Positions 1-9,900 are shown, counted from the stretch's first letter. The stretch is DNA of 64,000 bases from Dipteris shenzhenensis (GCA_047967505.1 CM106538.1), one strand, 5' to 3'. Program-made: numbers and translations. The notes: generated from the sequence alone by a model not told the origin.

Positions 1-214
1 CATTGACTTTGCTAAAAATTACTCCTTCAAATTGCAAAATGAGATCCAGTAAATGAATTAGCACACATAACAATGCACTATCTTGGTACATATCACCTAT
101 TGACACAACCAGGATGACAACTCCTTGATAATGAAGATGAAGTCCTATATTTTTTATGACACGATCATGATACACTCTTTATGCAACATTGTTTTCTAAG
201 TCATTAAAAATAGT

Positions 215-538
215 TTAGAAGATGAAGGCCTGTAGCTTAAAAGACATTGGGTATGGTCTAATGGGTGGAAAGGTCAATTCAAGTTAGCTAGGCCATTTTA
301 CTTTGTTGGAAGGTTTTATGCCCTCACAAACTTGAAGATGACACATAACTTTTTAGCCTTTGGACATGGAAAAAGTAAGCATGATGGTGCAAGTGTAGTC
401 ATAAAAAGAGCCCTCATGCAAGAACAGCTCAAGGCCAATGGTGTTGTGTTGAAGAGGCCTGTGATGTTGTTTCTTTTCTTAGGGATGCACTCACTAATGT
501 TGCTAGAACTACCTTCAACAAGAATAGGGGAAAAATAA
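215..538 (+). pseudogene. fragment of a DDE-type transposase-like protein
   Basis: An open frame from just after a TAG near 215-220 to the TAA at 536-538 reads a block beginning VWSNGWKGQFKLARPFYF and continuing to GHGKSKHDGASVVIKRAL. The pairing of a W-S-D-G-x-x-x-Q-F/Y-K block with a downstream G/S-H-G-K-x-x-x-D-G-x-G-x-x-x-K-R block is known to me from uncharacterised transposon-derived proteins of plants and invertebrates, where these acidic residues look catalytic. Here the first D is N, so the copy looks dead. No start codon or upstream exon is visible in the 214 bases before it. The stop lies two bases before the inverted repeat of element A, so A may have inserted at the end of this older relic. 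The family assignment rests on motif memory and is moderate. Confidence 0.45.
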
Positions 539-540
539 TT

Positions 541-566
541 AACACTTATTTCATTAATTTTGGACT
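541..566 (+). repeat. terminal inverted repeat of element A
   Basis: The 26 bases beginning AACACTTATTTCATTAATTT and ending TTGGACT match 28936-28961 directly and 46599-46624 as reverse complement. A second short block, CTTTTGGACTA, follows about 10 bases further in and recurs in the other ends. Confidence 0.8.
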
Positions 567-1315
567 CATATGTCTACTTTTGGACTATTCCTTAAAATCC
601 TTCCCAACTGAAAAGTTTACTTTATGAAACTGTCATTCGAGAATCAAAAGTTTACTTTCTGGCACTATCATTTTCACATAAGACATTTCAAAATATCTCT
701 CTACAATGTTGTACAAATAATGCAAAAACTACTATTAAATCCTAAATTTGTATTTCTTGTTTATAAGAATCATATTCTTAAAATAAAAAATCCGAGTTAT
801 TAGTTTAAATCCATGAAAAACCATGCTATTGAGGATTCACAACATTTTAAAAATGTATACATAAGAGACCTGTAAGACTCTTTTTACTTTCAATGCAGAA
901 AACTATAACACTCTTGAATATTCAAGAAATTAAAAGGTTTATATACACATGAGACATGATGGAAGCCTCTTTTGTACTCCAAAAAATAGCAATAGCTATG
1001 CTTGCAATTTTACATTATCATGTCATAAGTTTTACAACAAATATTGCTCTGGATGAGTCTTTGTACAAAGGATCTCCTGTGGCCTTTTCAATAATTTAAT
1101 TTTTCCTTTACAATGAGTTTAGTACAAATGGGCGATCCAAACATTTGCTTGTTTGAATGTCCTTTTCTATCATGATCATAGAAATGAGCGATCCAAACAT
1201 TTGCTTGTTCAAAATGTCCTTTCTGTCATCACTTGTCGCTTGGGTGCCATCTTCATTCACTCTCATCTGACAACCACCACCACCTTCACTCTTTCTCGAT
1301 ATTTGAATGGTGTTA
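567..1315. other. AT-rich subterminal region of element A
   Basis: No gene is visible. Near its inner end is a direct repeat of about 40 bases (about 1131-1175 and 1187-1230) sharing the words gcgatccaaacatttgcttg and aatgtccttt. The repeat is also present in copy B at about 46033-46110. It lies between the transposase stop and the TIR and could hold transposase-binding or 3' processing sites; that is inference. Confidence 0.5.
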
Positions 1316-4300
1316 TCATGGGCATTCTTCATTTGCGCTATCTCCTTCTACTTCCTCTCGGGCGAGCATCTTTGTGAACTCTGTAATGTGCGTAATAATT
1401 GGTTGCGGTAATTTTATTTTGTCTTCTACATCATACCCCATGTGCTTCTTTGTTTTCTTTGACCTTGATTTCCAGGATACTATGACTGTCTCTGTGGAAA
1501 GTCTTGAAATTGCTTCATGGTTTGGGACCCATTCCTTTTTCAAACAACTACTATACAATGTACTGTTATCTTGGTTCTCCTTCCTGCCCCTTGGCTCATA
1601 CCATACCACTGTAAATGTTGTAGCTCTCCCCCGGTCATCCATGCTCACGTCAACTACTTTCGCAACCCAAAACTTCACGTTCTCATGTTCATCATCCGAT
1701 GGTCGAACTGCAACAAAACAATGGACATCTATGTCTATTTGTCGCATAAACTCTCTCTTCTTGGGTCCACAATATGGACGTGGGAGCAACGATTTAAGCT
1801 CATTTTCAAAGAGACCACATGCTGGACGCAAGTCATTACCAACATTTGGCCAAAATAAAGGCCGTTCTGCCTTAATATCATCTTCTCGCATTTTTGCAAG
1901 GTCCTTTATCAATTGGTAGGTCTTGCTAATTACAACAGTAGTGTGTTCCTTCCAAGAGGGCTTCCAATCAGGAAATCTCCGGAGCATTTCCTCTTTGTAT
2001 GCAATAAAAGCTTTTAAGCCTTCTATTTCACCTTTGGATTTCTCGCTGAATTCTTTTATAGGAGCCCATGTTGGATGCATTTCTTTGCTCGGGATTGAAG
2101 TTAAGAGAGAGTAAGGTTCTTCAGGTTCCCATTTTGTATCAAGAGAATAGTGTTGCCATTGCATCACTGGTTTTTCATCCTTTAAGAAAAATCGAAAATA
2201 GTGTGGAGCGCTATGACCAATCAGGGCATCACCACCTTTTTGTATGAAAGGTAGAATAAAGCTCTTCCAATCATACATCCTCTCAACCATTGAGCATATT
2301 GTTCCTTCCTTACGGCCACCAACTTGCCTCCCACATTTTCTTATCAAGTCATCCATTGTCTCCATGTCCTTGTGTTTTAGTTCTCTTGAAACTGTGCTAA
2401 ATACCTGATCGATATCCTCATGTGTGTGCCCAACCAACAAAAACCCAACTTCAATCTCACTGAAGATTCTATGAGCGATTAGCATTGAGCAAAATGCAAA
2501 GAAGAGTACATTCTTATTCTCTCGTCCGCAATTGTCTGCTTGTATTCTCAAAGTTGCTGGTAGGCGACCTTTTTCTGCATGTACATTGTGAATTGCCTTC
2601 ATAACGGATGTTACAACTTGATTGCTATCGTGTAGATGCAAGGAATCAATCCATATGTCTGCAAAAAACTTAAATCCGTGCACTAACACTCCACATAGAT
2701 GTGTCTTTAAAAAGTATTTGCCTTGTAGCTTAGGTGGAGTGTTAACGAATCGAGGTAATGTTGTTGTATTTTGATCCATACCATCTACAATAATGCACAT
2801 GTACTCATTTGGGTGAGAAATAGCTTGCTCCTTCCAAAATGCATATTTTATTCTAGAATGTCGAACAAGTCCATGATGAAATTCTCTCTTTCTTTTGTAA
2901 GCTTCTTTTTGTTCTGGAGATGTTGCACTCTCAAGTGCTCGCTTTAGATCATCACAGTCGTTGCACTTTGACATTTTTTGCCTCTTTGGGATTTTAACAT
3001 GTCCAAAGCTTTTTTTCCAAAGAGTATACAAAGTATGAAAAGATGCCAGTGCATGCCCTCTTTGCCTCTGTGTTTCTCCAATAGAGTGAAATACTTCTTT
3101 TTTGGTCAAAGCTATCGGAAGATGCATTTCTGATAGGTGGGGTTGCGGTAAAGCATTTTCATAAATGTAATCTTTCAAAATTGATGTTGCCGCAACCGCC
3201 GTTGAGGCTCTTGTTTTGGGCCTTCCTATGTTTCCATGAATGTTAAATTTAACTCCATACTTTGCTTTATTAGCCAAATTCCAATATGTGCCATGTGATA
3301 ATCCTGTAATAATGCGATATGCATTATTGCATCTACTTTTTCCATTTATAAGAGGCCTTATTTGATGTCCTGAACTTCGCCTTCTCTTATCATTTACAAG
3401 AAAGCAAGACAATCTCGTGAGTAGGTATTCATTTCTTCTGCTTCCTTTCCTTTGCCAGACATGTTCTCTACAACCCTTGATGTCATGTAAGTTAATGGAT
3501 CGCATACATGTATGCTTACAGCATGTAGATCGCATTGCTTTTAGCATAACATCTTCATTCATTACTCTTATTCTCTTTGGTTGCTTTTCTGGATCTGCCT
3601 GCACTCGTTGTCTTTTCATGCATCTGTATGTCCGTTTTGGGACCTTCTGTACATTCTTATTTGGATTTGTGTAGTTCTCCTTGTAAGATTTATTTGTCAC
3701 GTTGTTTTCATGAGATGTTGCATCCTTGATCTTATCACTCTGACAGTCAAATACTGAATATTCCTTTGTTGATGTCATCCTTGCTTTTGATACATTCGTC
3801 AAACCATTTGTAACATTTACAAGTTCAAAATCAAAGTCAAACACCGAATAGTCCTTTGTTGATCTCATCCCTACTTTTGATACAATCGTAGAACCACTTG
3901 TCACAATGGCATTAGAGTGTCCCGAATGATCTTCAAACTCATCTTTTCCTGAGAGAACATCACTCATTGATGCACTTTCTATGGATTTCATAACTCCATA
4001 GTCAGTGGTGATAGAGTGTCCAGAATGATCTTCAAACTCATCTATTCCTGAGAGAACATCGCTCATTGATGCACTTTCTATGGATTTCATAACTCCATAG
4101 TCTTGAAACTCCTCTACTCCAGAGAGAACATCACTCATTATACTATCGTGCATGATTTCCATAATTCCATAGTTACCTGCTTTGACTCCAAGAACTTTAT
4201 CAGTATCCATGAAGCCATCCATGCTTGAAGATATAACACTTTTGACATCTTTGCCCAAGTTCTCAATGTGCATGAACTCATCCACCCCGGATAAGGCATC

Positions 4301-5080
4301 ACTTGTGAAATATTTTTCTTTCTCGGTACCAATGAACTCATTGACTTCTGATAAGACGTCAGTGCTATAGTTGAGTGCATTGGAATCATCCATCTCTGAA
4401 GGAATAGAGCTTGGTACATTGGCATATTCTTTCAATTCTTTGATGTTGTAGTATACATTATGTTTATCATTAAAAACCACATGCCGAGTCTTTCCAATCT
4501 TTAAAAATTGCATGCTCCATCTCAAATCCTTACCTACCTCATAGTAGGGACCATCCAATGACATTGAGTTATCATCCATACCATCATCAGTAACTTTTTG
4601 AATTCTCATCTGCGCAAATGTCCAGTGTTCAACTTGTTCAAATCCCAAGACTTGACCTTCTGCTACATACTTATTTGTAAATGATAACATTTGTAAAATA
4701 TCTCCCACTCTAAAATCCAAAGATATGCACTTTGTATTCCTGATGACATGTGTTGGATAAGTCTCATCTCTGTCCCATGCAATAAATGCTTTGTTGGAAG
4801 TATTATAGGGCATAACATCTCCAAGGATTTCCATATCCCCACACTTATGCTTTAGCTCAACATGTGCACTAAGAATCCTTGATACGATAACCGCCACCTT
4901 ATCTTCGCCAAGTCTTCTAAAGTGACAAATAGAATTTGGATCACTTTCATGGATTGTAGCAAATGCAACTACTTCTCTTTTGCAACATAAAATCACCTCC
5001 ATCCCCGGAATAAATTTTGTAGCCATCTCCTTTGTGAGTTTCCTTTGCAAACAAGCTGTAACAACCATTATAAAGAACAT
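1316..5080 (-). CDS. DUF7869-like transposase candidate, intact 1254-codon frame
   Basis: This is the only long intact non-retrotransposon frame in the window. Order of parts: residues about 20-130 resemble a domain seen in plant CACTA-type transposon proteins; about 235-400 is acidic with repeated DVLSGVDEF-like units; about 520-540 is Cys/His-rich (C520, C521, H523, C525, C537, H540); a CxxC pair lies at 706/709; about 760-900 is the core, with DGMDQN (D766), QADNCGRENKN (D849) and GHTHEDID (H885-D891); the last 150 residues form a V-A-K-V / W-Y-E-P module typical of these proteins. From memory the core matches DUF7869, an RNase H-like-looking domain of uncharacterised eukaryotic proteins, so I infer a DDE/D-type transposase. 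An acceptor-like ttgttacag just upstream suggests coding may really start at ATG 5026-5024 after an intron. The copy at 43212 shares its position beside the TIR. Confidence 0.7.
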   Translation of the reverse strand: MFFIMVVTACLQRKLTKEMATKFIPGMEVILCCKREVVAFATIHESDPNSICHFRRLGEDKVAVIVSRILSAHVELKHKCGDMEILGDVMPYNTSNKAFIAWDRDETYPTHVIRNTKCISLDFRVGDILQMLSFTNKYVAEGQVLGFEQVEHWTFAQMRIQKVTDDGMDDNSMSLDGPYYEVGKDLRWSMQFLKIGKTRHVVFNDKHNVYYNIKELKEYANVPSSIPSEMDDSNALNYSTDVLSEVNEFIGTEKEKYFTSDALSGVDEFMHIENLGKDVKSVISSSMDGFMDTDKVLGVKAGNYGIMEIMHDSIMSDVLSGVEEFQDYGVMKSIESASMSDVLSGIDEFEDHSGHSITTDYGVMKSIESASMSDVLSGKDEFEDHSGHSNAIVTSGSTIVSKVGMRSTKDYSVFDFDFELVNVTNGLTNVSKARMTSTKEYSVFDCQSDKIKDATSHENNVTNKSYKENYTNPNKNVQKVPKRTYRCMKRQRVQADPEKQPKRIRVMNEDVMLKAMRSTCCKHTCMRSINLHDIKGCREHVWQRKGSRRNEYLLTRLSCFLVNDKRRRSSGHQIRPLINGKSRCNNAYRIITGLSHGTYWNLANKAKYGVKFNIHGNIGRPKTRASTAVAATSILKDYIYENALPQPHLSEMHLPIALTKKEVFHSIGETQRQRGHALASFHTLYTLWKKSFGHVKIPKRQKMSKCNDCDDLKRALESATSPEQKEAYKRKREFHHGLVRHSRIKYAFWKEQAISHPNEYMCIIVDGMDQNTTTLPRFVNTPPKLQGKYFLKTHLCGVLVHGFKFFADIWIDSLHLHDSNQVVTSVMKAIHNVHAEKGRLPATLRIQADNCGRENKNVLFFAFCSMLIAHRIFSEIEVGFLLVGHTHEDIDQVFSTVSRELKHKDMETMDDLIRKCGRQVGGRKEGTICSMVERMYDWKSFILPFIQKGGDALIGHSAPHYFRFFLKDEKPVMQWQHYSLDTKWEPEEPYSLLTSIPSKEMHPTWAPIKEFSEKSKGEIEGLKAFIAYKEEMLRRFPDWKPSWKEHTTVVISKTYQLIKDLAKMREDDIKAERPLFWPNVGNDLRPACGLFENELKSLLPRPYCGPKKREFMRQIDIDVHCFVAVRPSDDEHENVKFWVAKVVDVSMDDRGRATTFTVVWYEPRGRKENQDNSTLYSSCLKKEWVPNHEAISRLSTETVIVSWKSRSKKTKKHMGYDVEDKIKLPQPIITHITEFTKMLAREEVEGDSANEECP

Positions 5081-5155
5081 TAGTCTCTTCTCAATAATCT
5101 ACTTTATTAATGATTTAAAAATCCAGAACGTGTTTGAAAATTTAATTAGACACTA
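5081..5155. promoter_or_regulatory. short leader between telomere-like array and transposase
   Basis: About 75 bases separate the array from the frame. On the minus strand they end in ttgttacag, a good splice acceptor directly before the first coding bases, so the transcript may begin beyond the array and the array may be intronic. No TATA box is clear here. Confidence 0.3.
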
Positions 5156-6194
5156 ACCAATAACAACCCTAAACCAATAACAACCCTAAACCCTAAACCA
5201 AAACAACCCTAAACCCTAACCAATAACAACCCTAAACCCTAAACCCTAAACCCTAACTCCCAAACCCTAAACCCTAAACCCTAAACCCTAACTCCCACAC
5301 CCTAAACCCTAAACCCTAACCCCCAAACCCCAAACCCTAACTCCCAAACCCTAAACCCTAAACCCCAAACCCTAAACCCTAACTCCTAAACCCTAAACCC
5401 TAACTCCCAAACCCTAAACCCTAAACCCTAAACCCTAAACCCTTAACCCTAACCCCCAAACCCTAAACCCTAACTCCCAAACCCCAAACCCTAAACCCTA
5501 ACTCCCAAACCCTAAACCCTAAACCCTAAACCCTAACTCCTAAACCCTAAACCCTAAACCCTTAACCCTAACCCCCAAACCCTAAACTTTAAACCCTAAC
5601 TCCTAAACCCTAAACCCTTAACCCTAACCCCCAAACCCTAAACTCTAAACCCTAACCCCCAAACCCTAAACCCTAACTCCTAAACCCTAGATCCTAAACC
5701 CTTAACCCTAACTCCCAAACCCTAAACCCTAAACCCTAAACCCCAAACCCTAATCCCTAAACCTTAAACTCTAACTCCCAAACCCTAAACCCTAAACCCT
5801 AACCCCCAAACCCTAAACCCTTAACCCTAAACCCTAACTCCCAAACCCTAAACCCTAAACCCTAAACCCTAACTCCCAAACCCTAAACCCTAAACCCCAA
5901 ACCCTAAATCCTAAACCTTAAACTCTAACTCCCAAACCCTAAACCCTAACCCCCAAACCCTAAACCCTAAACCCTAACCCCCAAACCCTAAACCCTAAAC
6001 CCTAAATCCTAAACCCTAAACCCTAAATCCTAAACCCTAACCCCCAAACCCTAAACCCTAAACCACCAAACTCTAAACCCTAACCCCCAAACCCTAACCC
6101 TCAAACCTTGAACCCTAAACCCTAAACCCTAAACCCTAACTCACCAAACCCCAAATGCTAAGCCCAAACCACGAAATCCTAAACCTTAAATCCT
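5156..6194 (+). repeat. internal telomere-like array, C-rich strand on plus
   Basis: About 1 kb of CCCTAAA units with variants such as CCCCAAA, CTCCCAAA and CCTTAACCC, often in a higher-order pattern CCCTAAACCCTAACTCCCAAA. Units degrade at both edges. The same array, inverted, is at 42163-43139 in copy B, at the same place relative to the transposase gene. It is therefore part of the transposon and not a chromosome end or a local telomere-healing event. Confidence 0.85.
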
Positions 6195-6263
6195 ATGAGT
6201 GTTTTCAAGTAATATCATTTATTTAAGTAATAGTTTTAATTAGAATTCTTAAGTAATAGTGGA
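6195..6263. other. short AT-rich spacer
   Basis: Unique AT-rich bases between the telomere-like array and the minisatellite; the complement lies at about 42086-42162 in copy B. No gene is seen. Confidence 0.4.
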
Positions 6264-7245
6264 ATTGATAGTTGGGAGGGTGGTAGTGGGAGAAAGGGAG
6301 AGTGGGAAAGTGGAGAAAGGGAGTGTGGGAGGGTGGTAGTGGGAGAAAAGGAGAGTGGGAGAGGGAGTGGGAATGGGGGCGGTGGGGGTGGGGGTGGGAG
6401 GATGGGAGTGGGAGTGGGAGAGGGAGTGGGAATGGGGGAGGTGGGGGTGGGGGTGGGAGAATGGGAGTGGGAGTGGGAGAGGGAGTGGGAATGGGGGAGG
6501 TGGGGGTGGGGGTGGGAGAATGGGAGTGGGAGTGGGAGTGGGAGAGGGAGTGGGAATGGGGGAGGTGGGGGTGGGGTGAGGGTGGGAGGATGGGAGTGGG
6601 AGTGGGAGGGGTGGGGAGTGGGAGTGGGAGGATGGGAGTGGGAATGGGGGAGGTGGGGGTGGAAGTGGGAGGGGTGAGGTGGGAGGATGGGAGTGGGAAT
6701 GGGGGAGGTGGGGGTGGAAATGGGAGGGGTGGGGTGGGAGGATGGGGGAGGGAGTGGGAGTGGGGGAGGTGGGGGGGGTGGGAAAATGGGAGTGGGAGTG
6801 GGAATGGGGGAGGTGGGGGGGTGGGAAAATGGGAGTGGGAGTGGGAGTGGGAGAGGGAGTGGGAGGATGGGAGTGGGAGGGGTGAGGTGGGAGGATAAGG
6901 GTGGGAGAGTGGGAGTGGGAGTGGGAATGGGGGGGGAGGGGTGGGGGTGGGAGGATGGGAGTGGGAGTGAGAGGTGTAGGTGGGAGGATGGGAGTGGGTG
7001 GGAGAATGGGAGTGGGAGTGGGAGTGGGAATGGGGGAGGTGGGGGTGGGGTGAGGGTGGGAGTGGGAGGGGTGGGGTGGGAGGGGTCGGGTGGGAGAGGG
7101 AGTGGGAATGGGGAAGGTGAAAGAATGGGCGTGGGCGTGGGAGTGAGAATGGGGGAGGTGGGGTGGGAGGATGGGGGTGGGAGTGGGAGTGGGAATGGGG
7201 TGGGAGTGGGAATGGGGTGGGAGGATGGGAGTGGGTGGGAGAGAG
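6264..7245 (+). repeat. G-rich minisatellite (GTGGGA-based)
   Basis: About 1 kb of GGGAGTGGGAGAGGGAGTGG-type sequence, arranged in roughly 60-base higher-order units that include GGGGGAGGTGGGGGTGGG. Nearly every 20 bases contain four runs of three or more G, so the plus strand could form G-quadruplexes. The cognate C-rich block is at 41157-42085 in copy B. Long open frames in all readings are compositional artefacts. Confidence 0.85.
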
Positions 7246-7259
7246 AGAGAAGATAATCT

Positions 7260-7365
7260 AATAGAGAGGCCAATGGGAGAGGAGATAATGTTATAGAAGG
7301 ACCAATGAGAGAGAAGCACTTAAAACCCTAGTTTTTCTTATATATACTCTCCTTCTCTCATTGTT
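7260..7365 (+). promoter_or_regulatory. candidate promoter of the second transposon gene
   Basis: CCAAT at 7270-7274 and 7302-7306 is followed by TATATATA at 7339-7346, about 30 bases before a CT-rich start region. The block escapes the surrounding low-complexity sequence and is conserved in copy B (TATATATA at 41055-41062 on the other strand). It faces the second gene; divergent use toward the transposase is possible but unseen. Confidence 0.5.
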
Positions 7366-7457
7366 TCTCTCATTTCAACAAGGAAGAGCAAGAGGAGAAG
7401 CAAAAAGAGGAGGAAGAGCAAAAGCAAGCACAAGCATCGATTTCAACTTTTTTCCAG
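7366..7457 (+). other. predicted non-coding first exon of the second transposon gene
   Basis: A purine-rich leader (gaagagcaagaggagaagc and similar) starts about 25 bases after the TATA box and ends in ttttttccag/GTACTT, a good splice donor with GT at 7458. The next convincing acceptor, tgaatacag, is at 12073-12081, just before an ATG. The predicted intron is 4.6 kb here and 4.0 kb in copy B. Based on splice-site reading only. Confidence 0.4.
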
Positions 7458-7496
7458 GTACTTTTTTTAAAATTTGTATTCTTTGAAATTTTATTA

Positions 7497-9900
7497 TAGA
7501 GAGAGAAAAGTGAAGGAAAGATTTTTAGAGAGAGAATATAAGAGAGAGAGTCTTGCTGCCTCGGCAGCAAAAGAGAGAGAGAAAGAGAGAGGGAGAGAGA
7601 GGAGATAAGGGGGGGGAAAGAGAGGGGAGAGAAAGGGAGGGGGGAGAGAAGGGGGAGGGGGGGAAGAGAGGGGAGAGAGGGGGGAAGCCGCGAGGGGGGG
7701 GAGAGAGAGAGGGGAGGGGGAGGCCGCTGCCGCGGCAGCGGAGAGGGGGGGAGGGAGGGGAGGGAGAGGGGAGGGGAGAGGGAGGGGGGGGGGAGAGAGA
7801 AGGGGGGGCGGCGAGAGAGGGAGGGGAGGGGGGAGAGAGAAGGGGGGGCGGCGAGAGAGAGGGGGGAGAGGGAGGGGAGGGGAGGGGGAGAGAGAGAAGG
7901 GGGGGGACGCTGCCACTACCGCGGCAGCGAGAGAGGGGGAGGGGGGGGAGAGGGAAGGGGGGGCGGGGGCAGCGAGAGAGAGGGGAGGGAGAGAGAGAGA
8001 AGGGGGGGCCGCTGTCGCTGCCGCGGCAGCGAGAGAGGGGGAGGGGGGGGAGAGGGAAGGGGGGGGGCAGGGGCAGCGAGAGAGAGGGGAGGGGGAGAGA
8101 GAGAAGGGGGGGGGCGCAGAGAGGGGGGAAGCCACGAGGGGGGGGAGAGAGAGAGGGGAGGGGGAGGCCGCTGCCGCGGCAGCGGAGAGGGGGGGAGGGA
8201 GGGGAGGGAGAGGGGAGGGGAGAGGGAGGGGGGGGGGAGAGAGAAGGGGGGCGGCGAGAGAGGGAGGGGGGGAGAGAGAAGGGGGGGCGGCGAGAGAGAG
8301 GGGGGAGAGGGAGGGGAGGGGAGGGGGAGAGAGAGAAGGGGGGGGCCGCTGCCGCTGCCGCGGCAGTGAGAGAGGGGGAGGGGGGGGAGAGGGAAGGGGG
8401 GGCGGGGGCAGCGAGAGAGAGGGGAGGGAGAGAGAGAGAAGGGGGGGCCGCTGCCACTGCCGTGGCAGCGAGAGAGGGGGAGGGGGGGAGAGGGAAGGGG
8501 GGGGACGGGGGCAGCGAGAGAGAGGGGAGGGGGAGAGAGAGAAGGGGGGGCGCTGCCGCTGCCGCGACAGCGAGAGAGGGGGAGGGGGGGGAGAGGGAAG
8601 GGGGGGGCGGGGGCAGCGAGAGAGAGGGGAGGGAGAGAGAGAGAGGGGGGGCCGCTGCCGCTGCCGCGGCAGCGAGAGAGGGAGGGGGGGGAGAGAGAGA
8701 AGGGGGGGCGGTGAGAGAGAGGGGGGAGAGGGAGGGGAGGCGAGGGGGGAGAGAGAGGGGGGAGCTGCACCAGCGAGAGAGGGGGAGGGGGGGGAGAGGG
8801 AAGGGGGGGCGGAGCGGGGGCAGCGAGAGAGAGGGGAGGGGGAGAGAGAGAAGGGGGGGGCCGCTGCCGCTACCGCGACAGCGAGAGAGGGGGAGGGGGA
8901 AGAGGGAAGGGGGGGGCGGGGGCAGCGAGAGAGAGGGGAGGGGGAGAGAGAGAAGGGGGGCCGCTGCCGCTGCCGCGACAGCGAGAGAGGGGGAGGGGGG
9001 GGAGAGGGAAGGGGGGGGCGGGGGCAGCGAGAGAGAGGGGAGGGGGGGGAGAGGGAAGGGGGGGGCAGGGGCAGCGAGAGAGATGGGAGGGAGAGAGAGA
9101 GAGGGGGGAGAGGGAGGGAAGGGGAGGGGAGGGGAGGGGAGAGAGAGAGGGGGGAGCCGCTACCGCTGCCGCTGCCACGGCAGCGAGAGAGGGAGGGGGG
9201 AGAGAGAGAAGGGGGGGCAGCGAGAGAGAGGGGAGGGAGAGAGAGAGAGGGGGGAGAGGGAGGGGAGGGGAGGGGAGGGGAGAGAGAGAGGGGGGAGCCG
9301 CTGCCGCGACAGCGAGAGAGGGGGAGGGGGGGGAGAGGGAAGGGGTGGGGAGAGGGAAGAGAGAGGGGGGGGCCGCTGCCGTGGCAGCGAGAGAGGAGGG
9401 GGGGGAGAGAGATAAGGGGGGGCAGCGAGAGAGAGGGGGGGGAGAGGGAGGGGAGGGGAGGGGAGAGAGAGGGGGGGGGGCCGCTGCCGCGGCAGCGAGA
9501 GAGGAGGGGGGGGAGAGAGAGAAGGGGGGAGATGCGAGAGCGAGAGAGAGGGGGAGGGAGAGAGAGAGAGGAGGGGGGGGCCGCTGCCGCGGCAGCGAAA
9601 GAGAGGGAGGGGGGAGAGAGAGAGAGAGAGAGAGGGAGGAGAGAGAGAGAGAGGGGGAGGCCGCTGCCACGGCAGCGAGAGGGAGAGAGGGGGGAGAGAG
9701 AGAGAGGGGAGGGGGGGGAGGTCGCGGCAAGTGAGAGAGAGAGTGGGGAGCGCAAGTGAGAGAGAGGGAAAAGGTGAGGAGAAAGGGAGAGAGAGAGAGA
9801 GAGGGGAAATGAAGAGGAGGGGAGAGAGTAGACGAAGATGAGAGGAAACGTAGACTAGAGCGGAGAGGAAAGAGAGAGAGAGAAGAGTGAGAGAGATGAA
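7497..9900 (+). repeat. purine (GA) array with regularly scattered GC palindromes
   Basis: About 2.4 kb of GAGAGAGAGGGGGGAG-type sequence, almost pure purine on the plus strand. It is interrupted about 16 times, roughly every 80-220 bases, by the palindrome CCGCTGCCGCGGCAGCGG or close variants (for example near 7727, 8010, 8168, 8348, 8652, 8963, 9298, 9481, 9581 and 9661). A derivative, TTGCTGCCTCGGCAGCAA, stands at the edge near 7552. The array lies within the predicted first intron. Copy B holds the same array on the other strand (38690-40895). Very long open frames here are compositional. Confidence 0.8.

Noticed and set aside
1233-1919. Plus-strand frame of 228 codons opposite the transposase gene (and 45328-46014 minus)
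   Set aside because: Antisense shadow of the C-terminal coding region, with no domain of its own.
5156-6194. A true chromosome end
   Set aside because: The array is degenerate, internal, and repeated inverted at the same place in copy B; coding sequence lies on its outer side.
6236-7319. Long frames in the G-rich minisatellite (also 41082-42119)
   Set aside because: Gly/Trp/Glu or Pro/Ser/His repeats caused by the GTGGGA unit; no protein signal.
7700-9700. CRISPR-like array of palindromic repeats
   Set aside because: The intervals are simple GA repeats rather than unique spacers, lengths vary, no cas genes occur and the DNA is plant.
7494-9755. Reading frames of 280-750 codons on both strands in the GA array, and similar ones at 38655-40882
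   Set aside because: They are Ser/Pro/Leu or Arg/Glu/Gly strings forced by purine-pyrimidine repeats, open in several frames at once, with no domain.
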